Origin: Roseicitreum antarcticum
GTDB lineage: Bacteria > Pseudomonadota > Alphaproteobacteria > Rhodobacterales > Rhodobacteraceae
Assembly (NCBI RefSeq): GCF_014681765.1
Contig: NZ_CP061498.1
Location: 2,431,501 to 2,495,500 of the forward strand
Reading direction: 5' to 3'
DNA length: 64,000 nt
The position numbers were made by a program, and so were the translations under genes. The notes under the pieces were generated by a model. The model was not told the origin of the DNA. It did no database searches and saw only the letters and a list, made by a program, of their open reading frames with translations. Below are positions 9,341 to 18,106 of the stretch, piece after piece (within the stretch, counting starts at the first letter, position 1; every line of letters begins with the position of its first letter).

Positions 9341-9751
9341 ATGAAAAAAACCACACTTGGGCTGGCAATGCTCGCCGCCGTTTCCTTCTCGGGCACCGCA
9401 AACGCACAGTCAGTCGTCGTTGACCAAGGCGCTATTTTCGCAGCATGCAGCGGCGCTGCAACCTCGTGCCAAGCAGTTGTTGCCGCTCAGATCGCCCGTC
9501 TGCGCGCAGCTGGCCTGACGCAAGTACAGGTTAACGCTCAGATTGCTGTTGTTGCATCGTCGGTCGTCAGCGCTTCGGCATCGGCAACCACCCCTGCAGC
9601 ACGGGCGGCCGTTTCGGCGGCCCTGACTACCGCTGCTGGTCAGTCGTCAGACGCAACCCAGCGCGCGTCGATCACGACCGCTGCAACGAACGTCTCGACC
9701 GGTACGTCGACCCCTGGGGCGGTTGAGCCTGCCGCGTTCAGCCCTGCCTGA
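9341..9751 (+). CDS. Small secreted Ala/Thr/Ser-rich protein, unknown function
   Basis: 136-aa protein with a clear Sec signal peptide (MKKTTLGLAMLAAVSFSGTANA, cleavage after about residue 22). The mature part is rich in Ala, Val, Ser, Thr and Gln, with one close cysteine pair (CSGAATSC) near the N-terminus that could form a disulfide, and a low-complexity Ala/Ser/Thr middle. AAGGA lies about 9 nt upstream of the start. Codons end in T or A more often than in neighbours, with many GCA, GTT and GCT. I do not recognise a family. An abundant periplasmic or surface protein is a guess. Confidence 0.7.
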   Translation: MKKTTLGLAMLAAVSFSGTANAQSVVVDQGAIFAACSGAATSCQAVVAAQIARLRAAGLTQVQVNAQIAVVASSVVSASASATTPAARAAVSAALTTAAGQSSDATQRASITTAATNVSTGTSTPGAVEPAAFSPA

Positions 9752-9775
9752 TTCGTCAGTACGGATTTTGATTTT

Positions 9776-9804
9776 CTCTGTCCGGCATAAAATGTCGGGC
9801 AGAG
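9776..9804 (+). terminator. Stem-loop after the secreted-protein gene
   Basis: Arms CTCTGTCCGGCA and TGTCGGGCAGAG around the loop TAAAA form a 12-bp RNA stem with two G-U pairs, 25 bp after the stop codon. There is no U-tract on the plus strand, so this is either a 3'-stabilising hairpin or an imperfect terminator. Confidence 0.4.
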
Positions 9805-9883
9805 AGTGTAAAAATACGTGAGGATAGTGACTGCACGGTCCTCAGGTATAACGCACACAGTGTGAGCGTTATTTAATGTGCCG

Positions 9884-9928
9884 GTTGCCTCACATCAGAG
9901 TTTTCAAACTCTTAAGACAAAAGGCAAC
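9884..9928 (+). promoter_or_regulatory. Nested inverted repeat in the leader of the 64-aa membrane protein gene
   Basis: Outer arms GTTGCCT (9884-9890) and AGGCAAC (9922-9928) enclose a perfect inner hairpin AGAGTTT-TC-AAACTCT (9897-9912). The whole element lies 25 bp before the ATG at 9953. It could be a structured 5' UTR or an operator. Confidence 0.4.
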
Positions 9929-9952
9929 AGCTTGGTCTGAAGGGTTCGGCTT

Positions 9953-10147
9953 ATGACGGTTTGGGGCACAGTTGTAGCGGCGTATTTCGTGATCTCTGCG
10001 TTTGCGATCGCAATGACTTACCGCGAACAGCGCAAGACCGGCGGCCAAAGCATTGTTTTAAACGCTGTCGCCTATGTCGCATGCGCTGTCTGGCCTGTAG
10101 TTCTGGCTGTACTGATCTATACGTCCCGTCGCAAGACTGTCGCCTGA
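9953..10147 (+). CDS. 64-aa two-helix membrane microprotein, unknown
   Basis: Two hydrophobic segments (about residues 4-21, WGTVVAAYFVISAFAIAM, and 36-55, LNAVAYVACAVWPVVLAVLI) are separated by a charged loop (TYREQRKTGG) and followed by the basic tail SRRKTVA, which fits a hairpin with both ends in the cytoplasm. GAAGGG lies 8 nt upstream of the ATG. No family recognised. It stands alone between the secreted protein gene and serS. Confidence 0.55.
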   Translation: MTVWGTVVAAYFVISAFAIAMTYREQRKTGGQSIVLNAVAYVACAVWPVVLAVLIYTSRRKTVA

Positions 10148-10232
10148 GAAGGCGCGACCCGCGCTGATGCGCGAATTCCCCCACCTATGTACATAATGAC
10201 CCGTGTTTATTGCGCGGCCAATACAATTGCGA

Positions 10233-10261
10233 TTGACCCTTAGGATAGCGGTTCATACAGC
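10233..10261 (+). promoter_or_regulatory. Candidate promoter of serS
   Basis: TTGACC at 10233-10238 and TACAGC at 10256-10261, separated by 17 bp, are about 85 bp upstream of the serS ATG. The -35 match is good and the -10 match is weak. Confidence 0.3.
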
Positions 10262-10345
10262 AAATCGGCCGAACCCCAGGTCTTACACATCGTCCAGAAA
10301 TCGGTCATAACGCGGCAAGTTTTTTGCAACATCCGCGAGTCCGCC

Positions 10346-11638
10346 ATGCACGATATCCGCACGATCCGAGAAAACCCTGCCGCGTTTGACGCGGGCTTGG
10401 CGCGCCGGGGCGCCGGGGCGATGGCTGACACCATTCTTCAGATCGACAGCGCGCGCCGTGCCAGTATCACGGCTTCTGACACCGCCCGTTCGGACCAGAA
10501 TGCAGCCTCCAAACTGGTCGGTGCTGCCAAGGCCAAAGGGGATGAGGCCGAGTTTCAGCGGCTGCGTGCCCTCGTTGCTGACAAAAAGGTGGATGTGGCG
10601 CGGCTGGAAGAAGCCGCTCGCCAGAAGGATGCGGAACTGCGCGACTTGCTGCTGACGCTGCCCAACTTGCCGGACGCGTCGGTTCCCGATGGCGCGGATG
10701 AGTCTGACAACGTTGAAGTCCGGCGTTGGGGCACGCCGCGCGCCTTCGATTTCACTCCGGTCGAGCACTATGATCTAAAGGCCGTCGCCACGGGAATGGA
10801 CTTTGCCACCGCCGCAAAGTTGTCCGGCGCGCGCTTTGTGGTCCTGCGCGGGGCTGTAGCGCGGGTACACCGTGCGTTGGCGCAGTTCATGCTGGACCTG
10901 CATACCGACGAGCACGGGCTGACCGAACACATCACCCCGGTTCTGGTGCGGGATGAGGCGATGCTGGGCACTGGCCAGCTGCCGAAATTCGCCGAGGACA
11001 GCTATCAGACCACGAACGGCTGGTGGCTGATCCCAACCGCCGAGGTGACGCTGACCAACAGCGTTGCCGAGCAGATGCTTGACGCCGAAGCCTTGCCGAT
11101 CCGCATGGTCGCGCATACGCAATGTTTTCGATCCGAGGCAGGCAGTGCCGGGCGTGACACCACGGGTATGCTACGCCAACACCAGTTTGAGAAGGTAGAG
11201 ATGGTGTCGATCACCGCGCCTGCCGACAGCATGGCGGAACATGACCGCATGACACGCTGCGCTGAAACCGTACTGGAGCGCCTGGAACTGCCCTATCGCA
11301 CGGTTGTTTTGTGTGGTGGTGACATCGGTTTTGGTGCAGTCAAAACTCATGATATCGAAGTCTGGCTGCCGGGACAGGATAGCTATCGTGAGATTTCGAG
11401 TGTTTCGACCTGCGGTGCCTTTCAGGCACGGCGGATGAATGCCCGCATGCGCGATGCGGATGGCAAGCCTGACTTTGTGCATACGCTGAATGGATCGGGC
11501 CTGGCGGTCGGACGGTGTCTGATTGCGGTGCTGGAGAATGGGCAGCAGGCCGATGGCTCTGTTACCCTTCCGGACGCGCTGGTGCCTTATCTGGGCGGAA
11601 AGCGTCGGATTAGTGCGGAGGGCGTGCTGACAGCTTGA
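10346..11638 (+). CDS. serS: Serine--tRNA ligase
   Basis: Charges tRNA-Ser and tRNA-Sec-type acceptors with serine in the cytoplasm. The 430-aa protein has an N-terminal antiparallel coiled-coil arm (about residues 25-100, rich in Ala, Lys and Glu) that grips the long variable arm of tRNA-Ser. The class II core follows, with motif 2 ([20 protein letters not shown]) and motif 3 ([17 protein letters not shown]). [11 protein letters not shown] is the normal family start, although the ribosome binding site is weak. Confidence 0.97.
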   Translation: MHDIRTIRENPAAFDAGLARRGAGAMADTILQIDSARRASITASDTARSDQNAASKLVGAAKAKGDEAEFQRLRALVADKKVDVARLEEAARQKDAELRDLLLTLPNLPDASVPDGADESDNVEVRRWGTPRAFDFTPVEHYDLKAVATGMDFATAAKLSGARFVVLRGAVARVHRALAQFMLDLHTDEHGLTEHITPVLVRDEAMLGTGQLPKFAEDSYQTTNGWWLIPTAEVTLTNSVAEQMLDAEALPIRMVAHTQCFRSEAGSAGRDTTGMLRQHQFEKVEMVSITAPADSMAEHDRMTRCAETVLERLELPYRTVVLCGGDIGFGAVKTHDIEVWLPGQDSYREISSVSTCGAFQARRMNARMRDADGKPDFVHTLNGSGLAVGRCLIAVLENGQQADGSVTLPDALVPYLGGKRRISAEGVLTA

Positions 11639-11784
11639 TCTTCCGGCACTGAGACACCACCTACCATCAGGGCACTCCGCCCGCCCAGCATCCTCATCGC
11701 CCTGCACGCGCAGGCAACCCTGATCATCTTGGGTCCTACCTGTCCGGCATCCGTCGGCGGGCCTTTTTTGTCAGGAATAGAAGT

Positions 11785-11928
11785 ATGGGCAAGGGTGACA
11801 ATTCTCGCGGCAATCGTGAAGCGAAGAAGCCTAAGAAGGAAACTGTAAAGGTGCTGGCAACCGCCAACAGCATGGGTGACAAGGGCCCGTTGACTCTGGG
11901 TTCCAAGAAGCCCGTCAAGGGCAAGTAA
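11785..11928 (+). CDS. 47-aa lysine-rich microprotein, conserved in alphaproteobacteria, unknown function
   Basis: Begins MGKGDNSRGNREAKKPKKE and continues with VLATANS and a C-terminal basic tail (KKPVKGK). Nearly a third of the residues are Lys or Arg, with Gly and Asn in addition, so it is likely disordered and able to bind nucleic acid. I recall near-identical short proteins (GDNSRGNKEAKKPKKEK...LATANS) across alphaproteobacteria, all unnamed. AGGAA lies about 10 nt upstream of the ATG. A strong GC hairpin follows the stop codon. Function unknown; ribosome or RNA association is a guess from composition. Confidence 0.75.
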   Translation: MGKGDNSRGNREAKKPKKETVKVLATANSMGDKGPLTLGSKKPVKGK

Positions 11929-11935
11929 CGCCTGA

Positions 11936-11957
11936 TTGGGGGCGGGATCGCCCCCAA
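11936..11957 (+). terminator. Strong GC hairpin after the 47-aa gene
   Basis: Perfect 9-bp arms TTGGGGGCG and CGCCCCCAA with the loop GGAT begin 7 bp after the stop codon. No U-tract follows, so it may protect the 3' end or work with Rho. Confidence 0.55.
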
Positions 11958-12088
11958 ACCGCTTCGGCTGAATGGTCGCGATCTCCCTAAAGTGCGCGCA
12001 CCTTCACATTCGCGCAACCTGTCGTGTTTTGTTGCTCTGGTATCTTTCGTCGGTTTGCTTTCCCTGCTAACGGGTCCACGACAGCTCC

Positions 12089-12574
12089 ATGACAGGTTGC
12101 GCCATGCCCGCTTTGCCCCGCCGTGCCGTAATGCTGATGACTCTTGCAGCGCTGGCGGGTTGCGGCAGCGGCCGGGGTGGAACTGCAGACAGCAGCCGTG
12201 CGGGTCTCTACCCCAATGAGACGCCGCAGCTACGCCGACAAATCGAATACTGGGCCAATTTCTACGATGTGCCGGTTGATTTGGTGCACCGGGTGGTGAT
12301 CCGTGAAAGTCGGCACCGCCCACAGGCGCGCAATGGCCCCTATTGGGGTTTGATGCAGATCCTGCCGCAAACTGCGCGTACCATGGGGCACCGTGGTCCG
12401 CCCTCCGACTTGCTGGACCCCAATATCAACCTGCAATATGCCGTGAAATACCTCCGAGGTGCGTGGTTGGTGGCAGATGGTGATCGCGACCGCGCGGTGA
12501 TGTGGTACGCCCGCGGCTACTATTACGAAGCGCGCGACCGCGGTATGCTTCGCGAAACCGGGCTGCGGTCCTGA
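12089..12574 (+). CDS. Lipoprotein lytic transglycosylase (SLT domain)
   Basis: Cleaves the MurNAc-GlcNAc bond of peptidoglycan, giving 1,6-anhydro ends, probably from the inner face of the outer membrane. A lipobox LAGC (Cys25) ends the signal peptide. The SLT domain shows the catalytic Glu73 in VVIRESRHRP, then YWGLMQILPQTAR and the NINLQYAVKYLRG / DRAVMWYARGYY segments. At 161 aa it is a minimal single-domain enzyme. The in-frame ATG at 12104 (MPALPRR) has an AGG 8 nt upstream and is an equally good start; both keep the lipobox. Confidence 0.85.
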   Translation: MTGCAMPALPRRAVMLMTLAALAGCGSGRGGTADSSRAGLYPNETPQLRRQIEYWANFYDVPVDLVHRVVIRESRHRPQARNGPYWGLMQILPQTARTMGHRGPPSDLLDPNINLQYAVKYLRGAWLVADGDRDRAVMWYARGYYYEARDRGMLRETGLRS

Positions 12575-12636
12575 GGCAGCGCGCTTACGCCAGCCGGCCT
12601 CGCTACCGGCGCCATGATGGATGAGGAACAACAACG

Positions 12637-13350
12637 ATGGCCATTCTTAAACCCGTGTTGGTACTGGTCTCAGGGCTGGCCTTCGCTGCATCACCCTATT
12701 TTACGCCGGATTTTGGTGGCTATCAGCCGCAAGACTTTCCGGTGCCGCAGATCGACCCACCGGTGCAGCCCGCGGGCTACGCCTTCGGGATCTGGGGGCT
12801 GATCTATCTTTGGCTATTGGTGAATGCCGCCTTCGGGCTGTTTCAGCGCCCGGATTCCCCGGCGTGGGAGGCATATCGTTGGCCGCTGATCGTCAGTATG
12901 ACGCTTGGCGTGCCATGGCTCGCATTGGCGCTGTACAGTCCTGTCTGGGCGACGGTGCTGATCTGGGCGATGCTGATTGCCGCGCTCATCGCAATGTTCC
13001 GTACGCCGACCACCGACCGTTGGCTGGCACAGACCCCCATCGCGATCTACGCGGGCTGGCTGACTGCTGCGAGCTTCGTGTCGCTGGGCTTGATTCTTGG
13101 CGGCTGGGGCTGGGCAGCATCGTCAAATGCGGCGCTGCTGGCATTTTTCTTGGCGACCGTATTCGCGGCTGCGGTTCAGTGGTATCTGCCCCGCGCGCCT
13201 GAATACGGGCTGACCGTGATATGGGCGCTGGTCGCCGTGATCGTGCGCAACGGGGCTGAGGGGATCGACGTCAGCTTGTTGGCAGCTTTCGCCATCGCCG
13301 TGGTGCTGGCGGTGTTGTGGCGCAACGTCCGCCAGACGCACGCGGTCTGA
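12637..13350 (+). CDS. TspO/MBR-related tryptophan-rich membrane protein
   Basis: 237-aa membrane protein with seven or so hydrophobic segments and many Trp residues. The YAFGIWGLIYLWL motif after the second loop resembles the FGIWxxIY signature of the tryptophan-rich sensory protein superfamily. It is longer than classic bacterial TspO (about 160 aa, five helices), so it belongs to a divergent branch. TspO proteins of this bacterial family can bind porphyrins; whether this one does is not known. Confidence 0.6.
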   Translation: MAILKPVLVLVSGLAFAASPYFTPDFGGYQPQDFPVPQIDPPVQPAGYAFGIWGLIYLWLLVNAAFGLFQRPDSPAWEAYRWPLIVSMTLGVPWLALALYSPVWATVLIWAMLIAALIAMFRTPTTDRWLAQTPIAIYAGWLTAASFVSLGLILGGWGWAASSNAALLAFFLATVFAAAVQWYLPRAPEYGLTVIWALVAVIVRNGAEGIDVSLLAAFAIAVVLAVLWRNVRQTHAV

Positions 13351-13367
13351 TCAGACAACACGTCGCC

Positions 13368-14651
13368 TCAGTGCAGCCTGTTGCGGATACGCCGAACCAT
13401 ACCCCAGACAGCCAGCACAACGATAGGCGTCAGCACCCCGGCGACCACCGCCTTCGACATGCCCAAGGGTTCGGCAAAGGGCAACACCACATTCGCCGCC
13501 AAGTTAACCCCGTAGTAGCTTATCGCGACCACGGACAGCCCTTCGACGGTGTTTTGCAGCCGCAGCTGCAGGTCGGCGCGGCGGTCCATGCTTTCAAGCA
13601 ATGCCTGGTTCTGGGCCGAGCGTTCGACATCGACACGGGTGCTTAGCAAAGTGCCTGCGCGCATGCCGCGTTCTGCCATCTGCGCCAGCCGCCTTTCGGC
13701 GGACTTGACGGTCCGCATCGCCGGATCATAGCGGCGCATCATGAATTCCTTGAAGGTCTGTCGCCCCTCATACCTGTCTTCGCGCATGACATCGATGCGC
13801 TGGTGCACCAATGCCTCATATGCGCCGGTTGCCCCGAAGCGGAATGACGATTGCACCAGCATGTTTTCCAGCTCGGATGATACGGCCAGCAGGGCGCGTA
13901 GCGTTTCCTCTGGCTGTAGCAGGCCTGTCGTCATGTCCGAGGCCATGCGCGACAACTCCGCGTCCAGTACCCCCATCTTGGGTGACATTTCGCGCGCACG
14001 CGTCAGGCCCAGCATCGATACGGTCTTGTACGTCTCGATCTCGCACAGCCGCTGCACAATCCTGCCGATACGGCGCGCGCCGGTGTCGCGCGGAACGAAG
14101 ACTACCATCCGGATATGCCCGGCGCTATCGATGCGGAAATCTGATGCGATGACCGCAGCCCCGTCCAGCACGCGGCTGCAAGCCAAGCTTTCCAGCACGA
14201 AATTGTCGGCCAGAAACTTCGTGATGGCATCCGGGTCGTCGGGGATGAAATCAATGTGGAAAAGGATCGAGGTCATGCGGCAGCCAGGAGCCTCCGCCAA
14301 CCAGTTGTCGGGGAAGACCGAGAAGGCGCGCGGATCAAACGGCTGTTTATCGGTCCCGTTTTCGAACGCGGTATAAGTTACGAATTCGGTGTGGCTTTCC
14401 CACTTCAGCAGGTGCCGCCCGATTTCGGCCGAATGATGCGTCGCCTCCGGCGCCGGATGCCCTGTACCGTGTTTGTCCAACAGCGCCAGCAGATGTGCAC
14501 GATCCAGGGCGCGGTCGCGGCTGGCGGCGTCCTGCGGTTGCTTTACCGCCAGGTACGAGGCGACACAGGGCGCTTCCAGCGATGGAAAGGGCCGCGCGTG
14601 CAGCTCGTTCGTCAGTGCATAGCGAAGCGGGTGATCGTCAATCGGTGGCAT
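13368..14651 (-). CDS. DUF3422 family membrane-anchored protein
   Basis: 427-aa protein beginning HPLRYALTNELHARPFP, the opening block of the DUF3422 family, which is common in Rhodobacteraceae and other alphaproteobacteria. The body is mostly soluble with helical, possibly coiled-coil parts around residues 210-380. It ends with two predicted transmembrane helices (about residues 365-385 and 398-416) and a basic tail MVRRIRNRLH. AAGGGG precedes the start. Topology suggests a cytoplasmic domain anchored at its C-terminus. The family has no assigned function that I know. Confidence 0.85.
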   Translation of the reverse strand: MPPIDDHPLRYALTNELHARPFPSLEAPCVASYLAVKQPQDAASRDRALDRAHLLALLDKHGTGHPAPEATHHSAEIGRHLLKWESHTEFVTYTAFENGTDKQPFDPRAFSVFPDNWLAEAPGCRMTSILFHIDFIPDDPDAITKFLADNFVLESLACSRVLDGAAVIASDFRIDSAGHIRMVVFVPRDTGARRIGRIVQRLCEIETYKTVSMLGLTRAREMSPKMGVLDAELSRMASDMTTGLLQPEETLRALLAVSSELENMLVQSSFRFGATGAYEALVHQRIDVMREDRYEGRQTFKEFMMRRYDPAMRTVKSAERRLAQMAERGMRAGTLLSTRVDVERSAQNQALLESMDRRADLQLRLQNTVEGLSVVAISYYGVNLAANVVLPFAEPLGMSKAVVAGVLTPIVVLAVWGMVRRIRNRLH

Positions 14652-14773
14652 ATGGTCCCCTTGGGCAGCGCGGGCCGGGCGGCACTGGCGGTCGCTGCAA
14701 GGTAAGAGGATTTCACCACAGCGTCACGCGGGCTGTTGGTGCGCCGTGGTAGACTGGTAATTCCGCCACAGTA

Positions 14774-14810
14774 AAAAGCGCCCCGTCCCATGAAGGGACG
14801 GGGCGCTTTT
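14774..14810 (-). terminator. Rho-independent terminator of the pnt operon
   Basis: A perfect 16-bp inverted repeat (AAAAGCGCCCCGTCCC and its complement) with a 5-nt loop, flanked by A and T runs on both sides, begins 25 bp beyond the pntB stop codon. It is symmetrical and could act in both directions; the minus-strand use for pntAB is the natural one. Confidence 0.9.
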
Positions 14811-14834
14811 GGCGTCAGCGGTGTTGGGCTGCAA

Positions 14835-16271
14835 TCAGCTTTCGATCATCGGCAGCAGCGCGTCGATCGAGGCCTTCGCATCGCCGTAGAACATCCGCGT
14901 GTTTTCCTTGTAGAAAAGCGGGTTCTCGATCCCGGAATAGCCGGTGCCCTGACCGCGTTTCGAGACGAACACCTGTTTGGCTTTCCAGACCTCCAGCACG
15001 GGCATGCCGGCGATGGGGCTGTTGGGGTCATCCTGCGCCGCTGGGTTCACGATGTCATTCGACCCGATAACGATCACCACATCGGTGGTTGGGAAGTCAT
15101 CGTTGATCTCGTCCATCTCCAGCACGATGTCATAGGGTACCTTTGCCTCGGCCAGCAGCACGTTCATATGGCCGGGCAGGCGGCCCGCGACGGGGTGGAT
15201 GCCAAAGCGCACGGTCTTGCCCTTGGCGCGCAGCTTGCGCGTCAGTTCGCTGACCGATTGCTGCGCCTGCGCCACCGCCATGCCATAGCCCGGCACGATC
15301 ACAACGCTGTCGGCTTCGTTGAGGGCAGACGCAACGCCGTCTGCGTCGATGGCAATTTGTTCGCCCTCCATCTCGGCTGACGGGCCCTGCGCCCCGCCAA
15401 AGCCGCCCAAGATCACGCTAACGAAGTTGCGGTTCATCGCCTTGCACATGATATACGACAAGATCGCGCCGGACGAACCCACCAGCGCCCCGGTGACGAT
15501 CAGCAGATCATTGCCCAGTGTGAAGCCAATGGCCGCCGCCGCCCAGCCAGAATAGCTGTTGAGCATCGAGACGACCACCGGCATATCTGCGCCGCCGATG
15601 GCCATGATCAGGTGCCAGCCGATGGCACCCGCGATGATCGCGGTCAGCACCATGGTCCAGATGCCCGCGCCTTGCATGTAAAGGACCATCAGCAGCACGC
15701 AGGCCAACAGCCCGATCAGGTTCAGCCCGTGGCGGAAGGGCAGGGTCAGCGCCTTGCTGTCCACCTTGCCCGATAGTTTGCCATAGGCCACGACCGACCC
15801 TGTAAAGGTTACCGCACCGATGAAGACGCCTAGGAACACCTCGACCTTCAGGATCGAGATTTCGACGGGTGTTTTATAGGCCAGCACCGCGCTGAAACCT
15901 TCCAGCGCCGCGCGTGCCTCGGCGCTCAGCGCCGTGACGCGCCCCAACTCGATATCAGCGTTCAACCCGATGAAAACCGCGGCCAACCCGACAAAGCTGT
16001 GTAGCGCCGCAACCAGTTCGGGCATCTGGGTCATTTCGACCTTGCCCGACAGATAAGCCCCGATTGCGCCCCCGATGACGATCAGGATGATCGCCAGCCA
16101 GATCATGCCCGACCCGGGCCCGAAGACGGTGGCCACCACGGCCAACGCCATGCCGACAATGCCGTACCAGACGGCGCGTTTTGCTTTCTCCTGATTGCTG
16201 AGACCGCCCAGCGACAGGATGAAGAGAATGGATGCCACAATATACGCGGCCGTTACCAGTCCGATGCTCAT
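14835..16271 (-). CDS. pntB: NAD(P) transhydrogenase subunit beta
   Basis: Membrane subunit of the proton-translocating transhydrogenase that makes NADPH from NADH at the cost of the proton gradient. The 478-aa protein has about nine N-terminal transmembrane helices (domain II) and a C-terminal NADP-binding domain III with [45 protein letters not shown] and [10 protein letters not shown]. It lies 14 bp after pntA and ends before a strong terminator. Confidence 0.96.
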   Translation of the reverse strand: MSIGLVTAAYIVASILFILSLGGLSNQEKAKRAVWYGIVGMALAVVATVFGPGSGMIWLAIILIVIGGAIGAYLSGKVEMTQMPELVAALHSFVGLAAVFIGLNADIELGRVTALSAEARAALEGFSAVLAYKTPVEISILKVEVFLGVFIGAVTFTGSVVAYGKLSGKVDSKALTLPFRHGLNLIGLLACVLLMVLYMQGAGIWTMVLTAIIAGAIGWHLIMAIGGADMPVVVSMLNSYSGWAAAAIGFTLGNDLLIVTGALVGSSGAILSYIMCKAMNRNFVSVILGGFGGAQGPSAEMEGEQIAIDADGVASALNEADSVVIVPGYGMAVAQAQQSVSELTRKLRAKGKTVRFGIHPVAGRLPGHMNVLLAEAKVPYDIVLEMDEINDDFPTTDVVIVIGSNDIVNPAAQDDPNSPIAGMPVLEVWKAKQVFVSKRGQGTGYSGIENPLFYKENTRMFYGDAKASIDALLPMIES

Positions 16272-16285
16272 TTACCTGCCCTCGC

Positions 16286-17854
16286 TCAGCTTTTCTGGAA
16301 CATCGCCAACATGCGGCGGGTGACCATGAAGCCGCCCACGATGTTGATGGATGCAATTAAAATGGCAATCGCCGACAGGAGTGTGACGATGATGCTGGAT
16401 GAACCGATCTGAAGCAGCGCGCCCAGAATGATGATTGATGACACAGCGTTGGTGACGGCCATCAACGGCGTATGCAGCGAATGCGCCACCCCCCAGATCA
16501 CGTGGAAGCCCACGAAGCAGGCCAGCGCGAAAACGATGAAGTGTTGCAGGAAGCTGGCGGGGGCCACGGTGCCGATCAGCAGCATCAGCACACCGCCGAT
16601 GACCAGCATTGCAATCTGGTTGCGTCCGGCCTTCTTCATCGCGGCGGCCGCCTCGGCAGCCTTTTCCCCGGCCGATTTCTCAGGGGCCTTGGGTTTGGCG
16701 GCGGCGATGGCCTTTACCCTCGGCGGCGGTGGCGGGAAGGTGATTTCGCTGTTATGCGTGACTGTAGCCCCGCGGATCACGTCATCCTCCATGTTGTGGA
16801 AGATCTCGCCATCCTTGTTGGGCGTCAGGTCGGTCAGCATGTGACGGATGTTGGTGGAATAGAGGGTCGACGCCTGCGCCGCCATGCGCGACGGGAAGTC
16901 GGTGTAACCCACGATGGTCACGCCGTTGTCGGTGACAATCTTCTGGTCCATCACGGTCAGGTCGCAGTTGCCACCCTTTTCCGCCGCCAGGTCAACGATG
17001 ACCGACCCGGGCTTCATCAACCTGACCATATCTTCGGTCCAGAGTTTCGGCGCCGGGCGTCCGGGGATCAGGGCGGTGGTGATGACGATGTCGATCTCGG
17101 GCGCCATCTCGCGGAATTTCTCAAGCTGCTTCTCGCGGAATTCCGGGCTTGAAGGGGCAGCATAGCCCCCGGTCGCGGCACCGTCCTGCGCTGCTTCTTC
17201 GAATTCCAGGAACACGAATTCGGCCCCCATGGATTCGATCTGCTCGGCCACTTCGGGTCGCACGTCGAAGGCATAGGTGACGGCGCCAAGACTGGTTGCG
17301 GTGCCGATGGCCGCTAGGCCCGCGACGCCCGCACCGACGATCAGGACCTTGGCGGGCGGCACTTTGCCTGCCGCCGTGATCTGCCCGGTGAAAAAGCGGC
17401 CAAAGTTGTTGCCGGCTTCGATTACCGCGCGGTAGCCAGCGATATTCGCCATGGACGACAGCGCGTCCATTTTCTGCGCCCGCGAAATTCGCGGTACCAT
17501 ATCCATGGCAACGGCGGTCGCGCCCTTGTCCTTGAACAGGTTCAGCATCTCTTCGTTCTGGGCAGGCCAGAAGAATGAGATCAGCGTCTGACTGCTGCGC
17601 ACCATTGCGGCCTCGGCCTTCGACGGTTCGCGGACCTTGATCACCACGTCTGCGGCGTCCCAGAGCGATTTCGCGCCGTCAACCACCGTGACGCCTGCTG
17701 ATTTATACAAGTCATCCGCAAAGCCCGCGGCCACGCCGGCCCCGGATTCGATCAGGCATTCATGGCCCAGTTTTTGCAACTGCGCAGCACTGTCAGGCGT
17801 CATCGCCACCCGTGCCTCGCCTTGATACGTTTCCTTAAGTGCGCCGATTTTCAC
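16286..17854 (-). CDS. pntA: NAD(P) transhydrogenase subunit alpha (fused alpha1-alpha2)
   Basis: 522-aa subunit with the NAD(H)-binding domain I (MKIGALKET start; GAGVAGLAAIGTATSLGA Rossmann loop near residues 175-192; mobile loop around GYTDFPSRMA) joined through an Ala/Lys-rich linker (about residues 385-410) to four C-terminal transmembrane helices. This is the E. coli-like two-gene arrangement, not the three-gene PntAA/PntAB/PntB form of Rhodospirillum. It is the first gene of the pntAB operon; the 250 bp to kynU hold divergent promoters. Confidence 0.96.
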   Translation of the reverse strand: MKIGALKETYQGEARVAMTPDSAAQLQKLGHECLIESGAGVAAGFADDLYKSAGVTVVDGAKSLWDAADVVIKVREPSKAEAAMVRSSQTLISFFWPAQNEEMLNLFKDKGATAVAMDMVPRISRAQKMDALSSMANIAGYRAVIEAGNNFGRFFTGQITAAGKVPPAKVLIVGAGVAGLAAIGTATSLGAVTYAFDVRPEVAEQIESMGAEFVFLEFEEAAQDGAATGGYAAPSSPEFREKQLEKFREMAPEIDIVITTALIPGRPAPKLWTEDMVRLMKPGSVIVDLAAEKGGNCDLTVMDQKIVTDNGVTIVGYTDFPSRMAAQASTLYSTNIRHMLTDLTPNKDGEIFHNMEDDVIRGATVTHNSEITFPPPPPRVKAIAAAKPKAPEKSAGEKAAEAAAAMKKAGRNQIAMLVIGGVLMLLIGTVAPASFLQHFIVFALACFVGFHVIWGVAHSLHTPLMAVTNAVSSIIILGALLQIGSSSIIVTLLSAIAILIASINIVGGFMVTRRMLAMFQKS

Positions 17855-18106
17855 GCGTTTTCCCCCATCCCAGAGCTTTTAGTTCAGGATTGCGCCGCTG
17901 ATTGGCGACGTTTGACCGGCCATGCATAGCGTGCGTAAGAATATTTCACAAGCGGCCACCCGGGCGTGCCTTTAGCGATAACGGTCTATTTTGCGAAGTG
18001 CGCTTTGTCACCGCCTGATCAGGATGCAGCGCTGGCGTTCAGGGCTTTCGCTTGACCCGGCACAGGGCAGGCGGCAAGCTTGCGGGTCAGATCAACGGGG
18101 GTAGCG

